Shown in pieces: positions 1-8,454 of a stretch of 60,802 nucleotides of DNA. Position 1 is the first letter of the stretch. Every line of letters begins with the position of its first letter. The position numbers were made by a program, and so were the translations under genes. The notes beneath the pieces were generated by a model. That model was given only the letters and a program-made list of their open reading frames with translations. It ran no database searches and was not told the DNA's origin. The stretch comes from a virus: positions 1-60,802 of the IMG/VR virus record IMGVR_UViG_3300040801_002669; one strand, written 5' to 3'.

Positions 1-2012
1 GTCACGAAGTCGCCGACCCCGTAGGCGTAGGTCAGGTCCATGGTCACGTCGAAGTAGGTTGCCGTCGGCGTGCCGGTGATCGTGGCAGTCTCGGAGTCGC
101 CGTTGCTCCCGGCTTGCTGGATAAAGACGGTGTCGCCGTTCGAGAACCCGGTGGTGTCGCAGTAGACCCGTGATGCCGGGGTCTGCCCGTCGCCGCTCGC
201 TGCCGTGACCGTCGCCCACGTCGCAGCGGCAAGGTCGCGGATTGGGAGCCCGGAGCTGACGATGGCACCGGCCCCATAGATGTTGCTCGTCACGGTCAGC
301 CCACCGATCGTGATGCCCCAGGTGTCGGCGTCGAAGGTCCAGTAGTCGCCGATGGTGTGGCCGGTCGTCGCTGACCACGAGTACCAGATGCCGTCCTCCA
401 GCTCGACCGGGGTGGACGACAGCGGCACACCGGTCGCCACCCAGCTCGTCGATCCGTCACGGCTCCACGAGAACGTGTCTGGCGTGCCGTTGGCGTCGAT
501 CTGGATGCGGTACGTCCGGTTGGCGTTGCCGTTGTAGTTCCCGGTCGGGGCGGCGAAGTCGTCGAGCCCGGACCCGGTGAATATGTCGGCTCCCAGGCTG
601 CGCTCCTGCGTCGAGGTGACAGTGCCCTCGTCGATCGTCGCCGAGTTGAGGATGGACACCTTGTTGCCGATGGGCCAATCGGCGGGCACGACGTGCCGCA
701 GCGGCACAAACACCGAGGCTGCGTCGATCGTGACCGAGTTCGTCGCCTTCTCCCGGTGGGCAACGACCGGCCGCCAGCCGGTAGCATCGGCAGTGCCGTT
801 GTCGTCGTAGGTGATCTCCACCTGATCGTTCGAGTCGGCAGGCCATGCGGTGTCAGTGGTGTTGCCGCGCACCCCGATCTCGAACTCATCGCCGGTCGTG
901 ATCCCGCTCGACTGCCATGCCGCCGCCGGGATCGTGAGTCCGCCCTGCGGCGAGGTGAAGTTGGTCCCGACCGTGCCGCGCCACGAGGCATCGGCGTTGA
1001 TCTGCGGGTGGTAGCCGATGGCGTTGTCGCGGTAGGATTCCGCCTTCACCTCGAACTGGGTCGCCGAGTAGAACACCACCGTGTACTTCTGCGAGGTCGC
1101 GACCTCCGAGAGCGTCACGAAGTCGAGCTGGCCGGTGCCGGTGCCGACCCGCTGGACCGGGGTCGTCCACTCGGGGTGATCGTCGAGCAGCTCGGCCTGT
1201 TGCGTCGCCCCGGTGTAGTTCCGCAGCCAGCACCGAATCGGCGTGCCGGTCTGCTCGCGCTCGACGGCCCCGAGGTAGTAGTGCCCGTCCTCTGCCTCCT
1301 GGATCGCGCTGGCGTAGTCGATCCCGCCGCCGGACAGCGACTCATAGAACTCGATCGGGTACAGGTAGAACGCGGCGAGGTACGGCCGATAGAAGGTGTT
1401 CTCGGTCGGGTTCCAATAGATGCTCGCTGCGCTCGCGCCAGATGTCGGCGAGTAGGCGTCGAGGTAGAGCCTGATCGGGGTGTTGTCGCGCAGTGCGCGG
1501 GCGACGACTGCGGTGATATCTAGCGCGAATTCTGAATTGTTGGTATTCGTTTGATAACCGGTTTCGGCATCACGCGCCGACGTCCGGTCCTGCCCAGGAT
1601 AGGGCGCGTAGCAATCCTCGTACCACGTGATCAGTGCGGATCTGTCGGAGTAGCGGTTCGACGAGTCGCCGACATCCCAGGAGGTATACATCCGGTGGCA
1701 CCAGATGTTCCAGTTGTCGTGCGTGGCATACGCGAAGAGCCGCAGCTCGACCTTGACCAGCACCGGGATCTGGCCCAGCTTCGCCTTGATCTGAGCCAGC
1801 GCAATCTCGATGACCGCTGCGTAGTGGAGCGGGTTCGCGGTGTTGTTCCATCCGACGCTGGCACTCAATGGATTGTAGTAGATGGTTCCTGATTCCTGGC
1901 TGTACGTGTTGCCGTAGACCAGGATGGACCGGAAGCCAGACCAGAAGTCGGCGTCGAAGTCGGCAGCCTGCGAGTCGAACTGCCCGAACTCCCATTCGCG
2001 AATGCCAGCCAT
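1..2012 (-). CDS. Large tail/fibre-like structural protein, continues across the window ends
   Basis: Starts at ATG 2012 behind AGGAGG and stays open for 670 codons to base 1. If the ends are joined, bases 2-1 plus 60802 make a Thr codon and 60801-60799 make TGA, so the full protein is 671 residues. It is beta-rich, with many Trp, Tyr, Asn, Gly and Thr residues, a motif YPGQD near residue 140, and a Gly/Thr-rich C-terminal third. No signal peptide or membrane segment is seen. It lies among tail genes downstream of the tape measure, so a tail-tip or fibre role is inferred from position and composition. No family was recognised. Confidence 0.75.
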   Translation of the reverse strand, partial: MAGIREWEFGQFDSQAADFDADFWSGFRSILVYGNTYSQESGTIYYNPLSASVGWNNTANPLHYAAVIEIALAQIKAKLGQIPVLVKVELRLFAYATHDNWNIWCHRMYTSWDVGDSSNRYSDRSALITWYEDCYAPYPGQDRTSARDAETGYQTNTNNSEFALDITAVVARALRDNTPIRLYLDAYSPTSGASAASIYWNPTENTFYRPYLAAFYLYPIEFYESLSGGGIDYASAIQEAEDGHYYLGAVEREQTGTPIRCWLRNYTGATQQAELLDDHPEWTTPVQRVGTGTGQLDFVTLSEVATSQKYTVVFYSATQFEVKAESYRDNAIGYHPQINADASWRGTVGTNFTSPQGGLTIPAAAWQSSGITTGDEFEIGVRGNTTDTAWPADSNDQVEITYDDNGTADATGWRPVVAHREKATNSVTIDAASVFVPLRHVVPADWPIGNKVSILNSATIDEGTVTSTQERSLGADIFTGSGLDDFAAPTGNYNGNANRTYRIQIDANGTPDTFSWSRDGSTSWVATGVPLSSTPVELEDGIWYSWSATTGHTIGDYWTFDADTWGITIGGLTVTSNIYGAGAIVSSGLPIRDLAAATWATVTAASGDGQTPASRVYCDTTGFSNGDTVFIQQAGSNGDSETATITGTPTATYFDVTMDLTYAYGVGDFV

Positions 2013-2021
2013 CTCGACCTC

Positions 2022-3035
2022 CTACACCGTCAGCCCGCGGGCCTTGAGGTTGAAGAGCCTGCGGTCGCCGGGGGCCTCCGAGGTTCCCACGTTCGTCCGG
2101 AACCAGAAGTAGGCGATGCCGCTCGCCGTGATGGTGCCGGTGGTCTGCCCGCTCTCGGTCAGGGTCAGCGGCCCGGTCTGCCACGTCCCAGGGGAGCCGG
2201 CGACGTCCGGCGCGAACTGGACCTGCTCGTAGCCGGCGCGGACGTGGAAGGTGTGCGTGAGGCTCGAGGGATCGCCGGGGCTCGCGGCGAAGATGATGCC
2301 AAGCCCCAGGAACTTGTCCACAGCGTCGATGTAGCCGTTGCCCTTGCCGTACTGGTAGAGGGTCGTGCCGTCGAACTTCGCGTCCTCGATCGCCTTCGTC
2401 CCGTCCACCAATACGTCGGCGGTCGGAGGCGAGGCCCCGGACTGGTAGTCGGCGTAGGTGATGTCGAAGTCGCCCGGGACGGCCAGGTCGTGGCGCGACG
2501 CGTCGGTGTGGTTGTCGAGCTTGACGATCCAGCCGATCGCGTCGTCCTCCAGGAAGAACCACGGGAGCGCCACGACCTCGGTGTCAGCGCTCGCCTCGCT
2601 GCCGACGTTCACCGCTGCGATCCGCCGCTGGGTGCTGATCGTCCCGGACTCGACGATTCCGACGTTCAGCCGGTCTGAGGTGGACCCGCCGGACGCCATG
2701 AGGGCACCGATCGAGATCTTCCCGGTCCATCCGCTCGCGAGCGACGAGGAGAACACGATGCCGACGCCCGGGACGACGCCGTAGTTGACGGTGGAGTCGT
2801 TCGCGACGACGGAGACACCGCTCGCCACCACCTCGTTCTTCGGATCGTCGGCGGTGACGTTGACCGCCGAGGAGGAGGTCGCAGCCACGGTGTAGACGTC
2901 GGAGATCGCCATGCCGTCGTCGAGCCAGGACGCCGAGATGATCGGCGTGTTGATCGTGTTCTCCCACCTGAACTGGAGGTTGGAGTCCGGGTCCGACGGC
3001 GCCGCTGCATCCCGGAAGAGAATCTGTGAGCTCAT
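2022..3035 (-). CDS. Predicted tail structural protein
   Basis: 337 residues, started by ATG with AGGAGG five bases upstream. Residues 1-200 read as repeated short beta strands rich in Val, Ser, Thr and Asp. The C-terminal part carries a segment around TFHVRAGYEQVQFAPDVAG followed by an Ig-like beta pattern. It sits between the 143-residue tail protein and the 671-residue protein in an unbroken late operon. I do not recognise the family; a baseplate or distal tail role is inferred only from its position after the tape measure gene. Confidence 0.75.
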   Translation of the reverse strand: MSSQILFRDAAAPSDPDSNLQFRWENTINTPIISASWLDDGMAISDVYTVAATSSSAVNVTADDPKNEVVASGVSVVANDSTVNYGVVPGVGIVFSSSLASGWTGKISIGALMASGGSTSDRLNVGIVESGTISTQRRIAAVNVGSEASADTEVVALPWFFLEDDAIGWIVKLDNHTDASRHDLAVPGDFDITYADYQSGASPPTADVLVDGTKAIEDAKFDGTTLYQYGKGNGYIDAVDKFLGLGIIFAASPGDPSSLTHTFHVRAGYEQVQFAPDVAGSPGTWQTGPLTLTESGQTTGTITASGIAYFWFRTNVGTSEAPGDRRLFNLKARGLTV

Positions 3036-3044
3036 CGCGTCCTC

Positions 3045-3476
3045 CTACGCCATTCTAATCAGGGTCAGCCGGACCCTGTAGGTCTTCATCAGGTCCGGCA
3101 GCGCGCCGCCGATCTTGTCGCTCTCGGGGTAGTCTCCGGTGTACGGGGTGATCTCCTGCTCGCTGTCGGGCCCGAACACGCAGGTCAAGGTCGTCGCGCT
3201 GCCGGGGGTGAGCTTGACGGTGATCAGCCCAGCCCCGGCCCGCAGCGTCTCGAGGGTCGCCATCTGCGCCGGGGTGACCTGCTCCCACCGCAGCCGCAGG
3301 AAGATCTTCGCCTGCGAAGGCACGTACTGGACGGCGACAGGGTTGCCGGGGACCGCGACCTCGTAGATCGTGTCCTGCCCGCTCTCGGCATGGCGGTGCT
3401 CGATGATCGGCGGGTGGTTGAACAGCACCTTCGTCGTCCCGCGCTCGATCCCGACGTCAGAGAGGTCGAATGCCAT
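3045..3476 (-). CDS. Predicted tail protein downstream of tape measure
   Basis: 143 residues; the ATG directly abuts the TAG stop of the tape measure gene and has GGGAGG upstream, so the two are probably translated together. The protein is a compact alpha/beta sequence with a central RWEQVTPAQMATLETLRAG and a C-terminal strand RVRLTLIRMA. Small proteins in this position in siphoviruses are often distal-tail or tail-tip adaptors, but no signature residue was recognised and the role is inferred from position. Confidence 0.75.
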   Translation of the reverse strand: MAFDLSDVGIERGTTKVLFNHPPIIEHRHAESGQDTIYEVAVPGNPVAVQYVPSQAKIFLRLRWEQVTPAQMATLETLRAGAGLITVKLTPGSATTLTCVFGPDSEQEITPYTGDYPESDKIGGALPDLMKTYRVRLTLIRMA

Positions 3477-6248
3477 CTAGCCTCCCGTGTCCGGCACTCT
3501 GCCATCGACGATGTCCTGCAACGCGTTCCAGAAGGCATCGTAGTCCGGAATGACCTTCATCGTCATCGACGTCGAGCGGATCTCTGCCGCGATCCCGAGC
3601 ATCTCCTCGCGGAACGTGTCGAACCCCTTCTCGAAACCGCCACTCAGCGGGGCGTCAACAGCTCTCATCAACTGGTTCGAGTAGGCTTCGTCGCTGATGA
3701 CCCGGACCCCGTCCTCCCAGCCCTTCCCGAACCCGCCCTCGAGCGCACCGCCGACAGAGTCCTTGATCTGCTCGAACATCGGAAGCAGCTTGCCGCCGGT
3801 CACGTCCACGGCTTGCGGCAGCTTGTTCTGGAAGGCGTCGATCATCTCCTTGATGGCTGGCTCGCCCTTCTCCGCGAAGTAGTCGCCCATCTTGACGATC
3901 TCTTTCGCGAAGGGTTCCTCGTAGCCGTCGCCGATGTCCACGAGCTCCTTGAAGCGCCCGCCGAGCTGCTTCACGATCTGCTCGTCCGAGATGTGGGATT
4001 CCCTCATCTTGATGAACACGTCGTGGAGTTCCTCGAGCGCGTCCTGGACCTCGCCGGACGTGAGCACGCCGTACTTCTCGCCGATCGACTCCCCGCTCTC
4101 GGTGAGCATCTGCTCGCCGCGGTCAAGCTCGTCGATGAACCTCTGGAGCGCAGGGACGCCGCTCTTGTCGATCTCGGCAGCGATGCCACGCATGGCGTTG
4201 CTGGCAGTCTCGCCGAAGGAGTACTGGAGCCGGATCGCGTCCTTGAGCTTGTCCTTCATCTTCTCCCAGATCAAGGGGATCGGGATGCCTTGGCTCTTCA
4301 GGTTCTCGTACTCAGCCTGAAGCTCGCGGACGGCGGTCCGCATCTCCGGGCCGGTGATCAGGTCGTACTCCTCGCGGATCTTCTTGTTCCGCTCGTCGCG
4401 AATCTGGATGAGCTCGCGAAGCAGCGTCTGCTCCTCGCTGATGTAGGAGAGGTGCTTCTTCTCCGCCTCGGTCATGTTGGCGATGGCGTCGGCCGCGATC
4501 CGTTGAGCTTGCACGGACTTCATTAGCTCGTCGTAGTACTTCGCCATTCGTTCGGCGTTGGCGTCAGTCTGCTCGGCGTTCATGATCCACTCGAGTCGCT
4601 GGTCACCCAGCTCGGCCGCAACCCCGGCCAGCAACTCCTGGACGCGATTGAACTCTTCTTCGTTGTTCGCTAGAGACTTCGTAAACAAGTCCATCGCAGA
4701 CGGCATCGTCAATGTCGCCTTCGTGAGGCCTGTTATGTCGCTGATCCACAGGCCGATGTCTTTCCCTATCCATGCCGCTGCGGCGACGGCGGTCGCGGAG
4801 CCGAGGGCGGTCATCGCTGCGGACATGCCCGTGAGTTTCGTTGTGATGCCAGGACCGGCCGCGCCAACCATGGTTTGCTGGAGATGCAGATTCCTCCAGT
4901 CGCCAGCGAGCTTCGTCGTCATGAACGACTGGGCCTTGAGCGAAAGCGTCAGCCTGTCCTGCTTGGAAACCAAGAACTCCGTCGTCCCGATCATCTGAAT
5001 CATGATGCCGCGGACTCCAGCGACAGCCCTCGCGAGCCTGCCGTGGAGCAGGAGCAGCGGCCCGATAACACCGACAGCCGCAGCGAAGCCCATCGTGATG
5101 AGCTTCAGCGAGTTCGGCATGAAGTTGTAGGCCTTGGCGAGGCCATTGACCGTCTTCGCCATGAGGAGGAGCCCCTCGGTCATGGGGGTCAGGGTCGCCC
5201 CGAAGGTGACCGCGGCCTCGGTGATCTCGGCCCACGCCTTCTTCATGTCCGCTCGGGCGATCTCCGACCACTGCTCGAAGGTCTGGTTGACGTCCTTCTC
5301 GGTCGTCTCGGCGAGGTGCTTGAAGACGTAGTCGGTGTACTCAGCGTTCCTGCCGACCAACTGGAGGACGCCGATGAAGGCGCGGGCGTTCGGGATCACT
5401 TGCTGGAGCGCCTCGGTGTTGCCCTTGGTGGCCTCCTTGATCATCTGGAGAGCGTTGAGCAGCCCGTCCTCGCGGGCGACCCTGCGGACCTCGGCCCAGG
5501 TGAGGCCAAGCTCGTGCATCGCCTTGTTGGACTCGTAGGTCGGGGCGACCATCGTCATCATCATCGAGCGCAGTGCAAAGGCGGCGAGGCGGGCCGTGAC
5601 GCCGGACCTGGTCATCATGGCGATCGACGCGCCGACGTCCTGGAACGAGATGCCGAGCTCGGCGGCGACAGGCAGCACGCGGCCGAAGGCCATCGGCAGC
5701 GACTTCGCCTCCATGTTGCCCATGCGGACCGTGCGGATCAGGGTCGCGACCGCCATCTCCGCCGACAGGTTCGCCTCGCCGTAGGCATTCATCGCCGACA
5801 CGGCGGCGTAGGCGACGTCCTTGGTGACGCCCATGCCGATCGCCGAGGCCTTGGCCGAGGCCTCGAGCACCTCCATGGAGTTAGCGCCGCGGATACCGGC
5901 GGAGGTGATGTAGAAGAGCGCGTCGGCGAGCTCGCCAGCGGAGACACCGACCTCGCCCGCCATGTCCTTGACGGCCGGCCCCCACTCGTCCACCTCTTCC
6001 TTGGCGATGCCGACGAGGGTGATGATCTTCGTCATCGACTCCTCGAAGTCCATCGCCATCTGCGCGCTCGCCGCCCCGATGCCGATCAGCGGCAGGGTCA
6101 CCCCGAGGCTCATCATCCTGCCAGCCTGGGTCATGTCCTCTGCGGAGCGCCTCAGGTGCGCCGCCGACCTCCGCATCTCCTTGTCGAAGCCGGACGTGTC
6201 GGCCGAGAGCTTGGCGAAGAGGTTGGCGATGTAGAAGTTGAAGGCCAT
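3477..6248 (-). CDS. Tail tape measure protein, TP901 type
   Basis: About 923 residues. It sets tail length and is ejected with the DNA in siphoviruses. The N-terminal 60 residues (AKLSADTSGFDKEMRRSA) and the stretch MAMDFEESMTKI...GVSAGELADALFYITSAGI match the TP901/PhageMin_Tail core as I know it. Two hydrophobic segments lie near residues 390-415 and 470-510, followed by a charged coiled-coil region rich in Glu and Lys. The ATG at 6248 overlaps the preceding chaperone stop by one base (TGATG); a GTG three bases upstream is the alternative start. At about 1.5 Angstrom per residue this predicts a tail near 140 nm. Confidence 0.95.
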   Translation of the reverse strand: MAFNFYIANLFAKLSADTSGFDKEMRRSAAHLRRSAEDMTQAGRMMSLGVTLPLIGIGAASAQMAMDFEESMTKIITLVGIAKEEVDEWGPAVKDMAGEVGVSAGELADALFYITSAGIRGANSMEVLEASAKASAIGMGVTKDVAYAAVSAMNAYGEANLSAEMAVATLIRTVRMGNMEAKSLPMAFGRVLPVAAELGISFQDVGASIAMMTRSGVTARLAAFALRSMMMTMVAPTYESNKAMHELGLTWAEVRRVAREDGLLNALQMIKEATKGNTEALQQVIPNARAFIGVLQLVGRNAEYTDYVFKHLAETTEKDVNQTFEQWSEIARADMKKAWAEITEAAVTFGATLTPMTEGLLLMAKTVNGLAKAYNFMPNSLKLITMGFAAAVGVIGPLLLLHGRLARAVAGVRGIMIQMIGTTEFLVSKQDRLTLSLKAQSFMTTKLAGDWRNLHLQQTMVGAAGPGITTKLTGMSAAMTALGSATAVAAAAWIGKDIGLWISDITGLTKATLTMPSAMDLFTKSLANNEEEFNRVQELLAGVAAELGDQRLEWIMNAEQTDANAERMAKYYDELMKSVQAQRIAADAIANMTEAEKKHLSYISEEQTLLRELIQIRDERNKKIREEYDLITGPEMRTAVRELQAEYENLKSQGIPIPLIWEKMKDKLKDAIRLQYSFGETASNAMRGIAAEIDKSGVPALQRFIDELDRGEQMLTESGESIGEKYGVLTSGEVQDALEELHDVFIKMRESHISDEQIVKQLGGRFKELVDIGDGYEEPFAKEIVKMGDYFAEKGEPAIKEMIDAFQNKLPQAVDVTGGKLLPMFEQIKDSVGGALEGGFGKGWEDGVRVISDEAYSNQLMRAVDAPLSGGFEKGFDTFREEMLGIAAEIRSTSMTMKVIPDYDAFWNALQDIVDGRVPDTGG

Positions 6249-6571
6249 CACCTACCCCCGAGGGCCTCGAGAGCACCGCGCATCGTCGCCATCTGGTCCT
6301 GCCACGGCTTCTCCTGCTTCGCGTCCTGTTGCAGCGAGGGCATGAACTTGCTCGGGTTCGAGGGCTTCTTCGACATGAGCGCCGTCAGCGCCGACACGAT
6401 CATCGCCGGACCGTACTCGGCGCGCATCCTGGCCGATCTCTCGCGCCTGAGCAGTGCGATGTACTGGCGCGGGACCATTCTCCAGAACTCCTCTTCCGTC
6501 AGTCGGAGATCGTATCTACCGACGGCCCACAGCATCTCCCATGTCAGTTTCTCTCTGTGGCCGTCGGCTGA
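6248..6571 (-). CDS. Tail assembly chaperone, frameshift extension (T part)
   Basis: Downstream reading frame of the tail chaperone pair, expected to be made only as a -1 fusion to the gene before it. It has no ribosome site or start codon of its own. From the slippery heptamer at 6571-6577 the -1 frame runs 107 codons (KLTWEMLWAVGRYDLRLTEE... to ALEALGGR) and stops one base before the tape measure start. Fusing 109 codons of the first gene with these gives about 215 residues. The helical sequence with MVPRQYIALLRRE is typical of the T domain that recruits tape measure protein. Confidence 0.85.
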   Translation of the reverse strand, partial: SADGHREKLTWEMLWAVGRYDLRLTEEEFWRMVPRQYIALLRRERSARMRAEYGPAMIVSALTALMSKKPSNPSKFMPSLQQDAKQEKPWQDQMATMRGALEALGGR

Positions 6572-6894
6572 GGGTTTGGCGCATCCTCCTCGGACACTTC
6601 CGGCTGCACCTTGAGCCACGCCTCGGTGAGGGCCGACATGATCGGCACGAAGTAGGCGCCGCAGAGCAGGCCGACCTCATCGAGGCTGAGTCTCTTCTCG
6701 CCGGGTTGATACTGGAGTCCGGCCCAGACGAGGGCCCTGAGCCGGACTCCTGTGAGTTCCTCGGTCATGTCCAGGAAGGACTTGCCGCAGGCCTCCTCTG
6801 CGCGGCACAGCGTGTTGAAGTCGATGCGGAGCGTGCGAGGCTTGTCGGCCTCGAACTCCACGTCGTAGCCCATGCCGAGTGCAGGATCAGCCAT
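6544..6894 (-). CDS. Tail assembly chaperone (G protein)
   Basis: 116-117 residues; binds the tape measure protein during tail assembly (role known for lambda gpG-type proteins). The sequence FEADKPRTLRIDFNTLCRAEEACGK resembles the gpG-like/GTA gp10-like family. Tandem ATGs at 6897 and 6894 are possible; the second has better spacing from GAGG. The last ten codons contain AAC CCT within A AAC CCT, the -1 slippery site, and the zero frame stops at 6544. Confidence 0.85.
   Translation of the reverse strand: MADPALGMGYDVEFEADKPRTLRIDFNTLCRAEEACGKSFLDMTEELTGVRLRALVWAGLQYQPGEKRLSLDEVGLLCGAYFVPIMSALTEAWLKVQPEVSEEDAPNPQPTATERN
6571..6577 (-). promoter_or_regulatory. -1 programmed ribosomal frameshift site (A AAC CCT)
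   Basis: On the minus strand the heptamer reads A AAC CCT. It is phased X XXY YYZ with the zero frame of the upstream chaperone gene (AAC, CCT codons). A -1 slip gives AAA CCC and enters the frame of the downstream chaperone part. This is the canonical arrangement for the G/GT tail chaperone pair between tail tube and tape measure genes. Confidence 0.85.
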
Positions 6895-6902
6895 CATTCA
6901 CC

Positions 6903-7337
6903 TCAGGTCACGTCGAAGTCGGGAGCGGGATCTCCGGTGATCTCGACGGTCACGCTCGCGGTGAGCAGGCCATCGACCGGGGCATCCGGCTCGAAGTTGA
7001 CGACGTAGCCGGCGAACTGCCAGGTCGTCGAGGACGCGTCCGGCCAGATGATCCGGAAGTTCCTCTTGGTGCCGTCCACGAAGTCCTTGATGAGGCCGGT
7101 GGACGGGTCGTGGGTCGCGTCGGTCGGGATGAAGTTCACGTCGAAGGTGAACTGCCCGCCCTTCTTGAGCCCCGGCACCACCTCGGACCAGTCGGTCGTC
7201 TGGGTGCTCGCGTCGTGGGTGCCCCGGTTCATGGTGGGGCCGCCGATATCCTTGATCTTGGCGATGGTGGCGAACACCTCGGTCGGGGTGGCGCCGTCAC
7301 CGGTCTGGAGCAGCGTTCCGTGGCTGGGAAGAGTCAT
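6903..7337 (-). CDS. Major tail tube protein
   Basis: 144 residues. The N-terminus (LPSHGTLLQTGDG, then VFATIAKIKDIGGPTMNRGTHDAST) and the downstream W-x-E-V-V-P-G pattern match the siphovirus tail tube family that polymerises into the tail shaft. It lies immediately upstream of the two tail chaperones, where the tube gene normally sits. A good AGGAGG precedes the ATG at 7337. There is no Ig-like C-terminal extension. Confidence 0.85.
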   Translation of the reverse strand: MTLPSHGTLLQTGDGATPTEVFATIAKIKDIGGPTMNRGTHDASTQTTDWSEVVPGLKKGGQFTFDVNFIPTDATHDPSTGLIKDFVDGTKRNFRIIWPDASSTTWQFAGYVVNFEPDAPVDGLLTASVTVEITGDPAPDFDVT

Positions 7338-7349
7338 GATCTCACCTCC

Positions 7350-7697
7350 TTACGCGGGGAGCCGCAGGACGGCATACGAGATGTCCGTCGAGGTCGTGTT
7401 GAGGTAGAGCGCGCCGTCCGACTGCATCCATCCGGCGCGGTCGAGGAAGGCGATCGCCCTGGTCGCGCCGGCCGCAACCGTCAGGGTCAGGTCGCCGGTC
7501 CGGCCGTAGGGGTCGGCGACCGAGCCGACCGTCACATCGACGGGCGACGCGCCGCCGTTGCTGATGAGGAGGACTTCCCTGCCGGTGAGCAGAAAGTCGT
7601 TGTGGTCCGCGGTGTCGGCCGTTGCGAACGTGTAGGCCACCGACGCACCCGGATGGGTCTTCGGAAGATCAACTGGGGTCAGGCGTACCCGTGCCAT
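7350..7697 (-). CDS. Small structural protein between head-tail joining and tail tube genes
   Basis: 115 residues, ATG with AGGAGG 7 bases upstream; the start lies 29 bases inside the 3' end of the preceding zinc-finger gene. The sequence is an all-beta pattern (TFATADTADHNDFLLTGREVLLISNGG...) resembling an Ig or jelly-roll fold. I recognise the type from other siphovirus structural operons but not a named function; a virion decoration or tail accessory protein is possible. Confidence 0.7.
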   Translation of the reverse strand: MARVRLTPVDLPKTHPGASVAYTFATADTADHNDFLLTGREVLLISNGGASPVDVTVGSVADPYGRTGDLTLTVAAGATRAIAFLDRAGWMQSDGALYLNTTSTDISYAVLRLPA

Positions 7698-8064
7698 CGT
7701 TTACCTCCTGTACGCGGATGATCCTGTCGCCGGTCGGGCCCACGAGGCCGGTGTCAACCGTCTCCACGCGCTGGCCCTTCGGGACGACAACATGGTTGGT
7801 TTGATAGTGCTTGTAGGCTTCGCTCTCGTCGGCGGAGTCGTAGGGGCACAGCGAGCAGCGGTAGCGCGTCTGACCGCGCCACATGAACGTGCTGATCTTC
7901 GGAGCTGGGCCTGGATCCGGCTGAGGCTCCGGTTCCGGCTCCGCCTCGACAGGCTCCTCCTCGAGCGTCTCGGCGAGCTCGTCCCACTGCTCGTCGGCGA
8001 CCTCCGCGGCCTCGTCGAAGACGACAACCGGCTCTTCGTTCTCGCTCGGCTTCTTACGTTGCAT
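7669..8064 (-). CDS. C2H2 zinc-finger protein with acidic N-terminus, in the structural operon
   Basis: 131 residues. Residues 1-60 are acidic and Pro/Glu-rich (EEEPVEAEPEPEPQPDPGP). A C-x2-C-x12-H-x4-H motif follows (CSLCPYDSA ... KHYQTNH), an exact match to the C2H2 zinc-finger spacing, and then a basic strand ending in RIIRVQEV. The ATG at 8064 overlaps the preceding gene by 11 bases. The finger suggests binding of nucleic acid or protein; its job between head-tail and tube genes is unknown. Confidence 0.7.
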   Translation of the reverse strand: MQRKKPSENEEPVVVFDEAAEVADEQWDELAETLEEEPVEAEPEPEPQPDPGPAPKISTFMWRGQTRYRCSLCPYDSADESEAYKHYQTNHVVVPKGQRVETVDTGLVGPTGDRIIRVQEVNDGTGTPDPS

Positions 8065-8452
8065 CGCTCAACCCCTTCCGGACGCTGAAGTCGCAGCGGG
8101 CGATGAAGCGACTGTTCTCGTCGCGGTCAACGATCGCTGGGCTCATCATCGGCATGATCGAAATGTAGCGCGTCCCGCCGATCATCTGGTTGCGGACCCG
8201 CATGAGCTCGCGGTAGGGACCGTCGAGCGCAAGCTCCGCCGTCGCCGGACTGAGCGACCTCGAGTAGATCTGGAGGCGCGGCTGCTCGACCTCGATGTTG
8301 AGGCTGTCCTGGACGAACTCGCCTGCCTCGCCGCCTTCCTGCACGATGCACAGGATGTCGTCCGGGTCGTTCGGCATCTGGCGCCGGAAGATGTCCGTCC
8401 CGACGGTCCCGTGGCCGGTGACAGCGAGGAAGGTCGCGATCTCCTCGACCAT
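8054..8452 (-). CDS. Tail terminator / minor capsid protein, putative
   Basis: 132 residues from ATG 8452. The pattern MVEEIATFLA...GTDIFRRQMPNDPDDILCIVQEGG...QPRLQIYSRS resembles small phage minor-capsid/tail-terminator proteins, with an N-terminal helix, a 'D-x-x-L/V-x-V-x-E-x-G-G' strand and then 'P-x-x-Q-I-x-x-R'. It follows the gp10-like gene and precedes the tail tube region, the expected place for the terminator that caps the tail before joining. Assignment is by pattern and order. Confidence 0.65.
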   Translation of the reverse strand: MVEEIATFLAVTGHGTVGTDIFRRQMPNDPDDILCIVQEGGEAGEFVQDSLNIEVEQPRLQIYSRSLSPATAELALDGPYRELMRVRNQMIGGTRYISIMPMMSPAIVDRDENSRFIARCDFSVRKGLSDAT

Positions 8453-8454
8453 GC

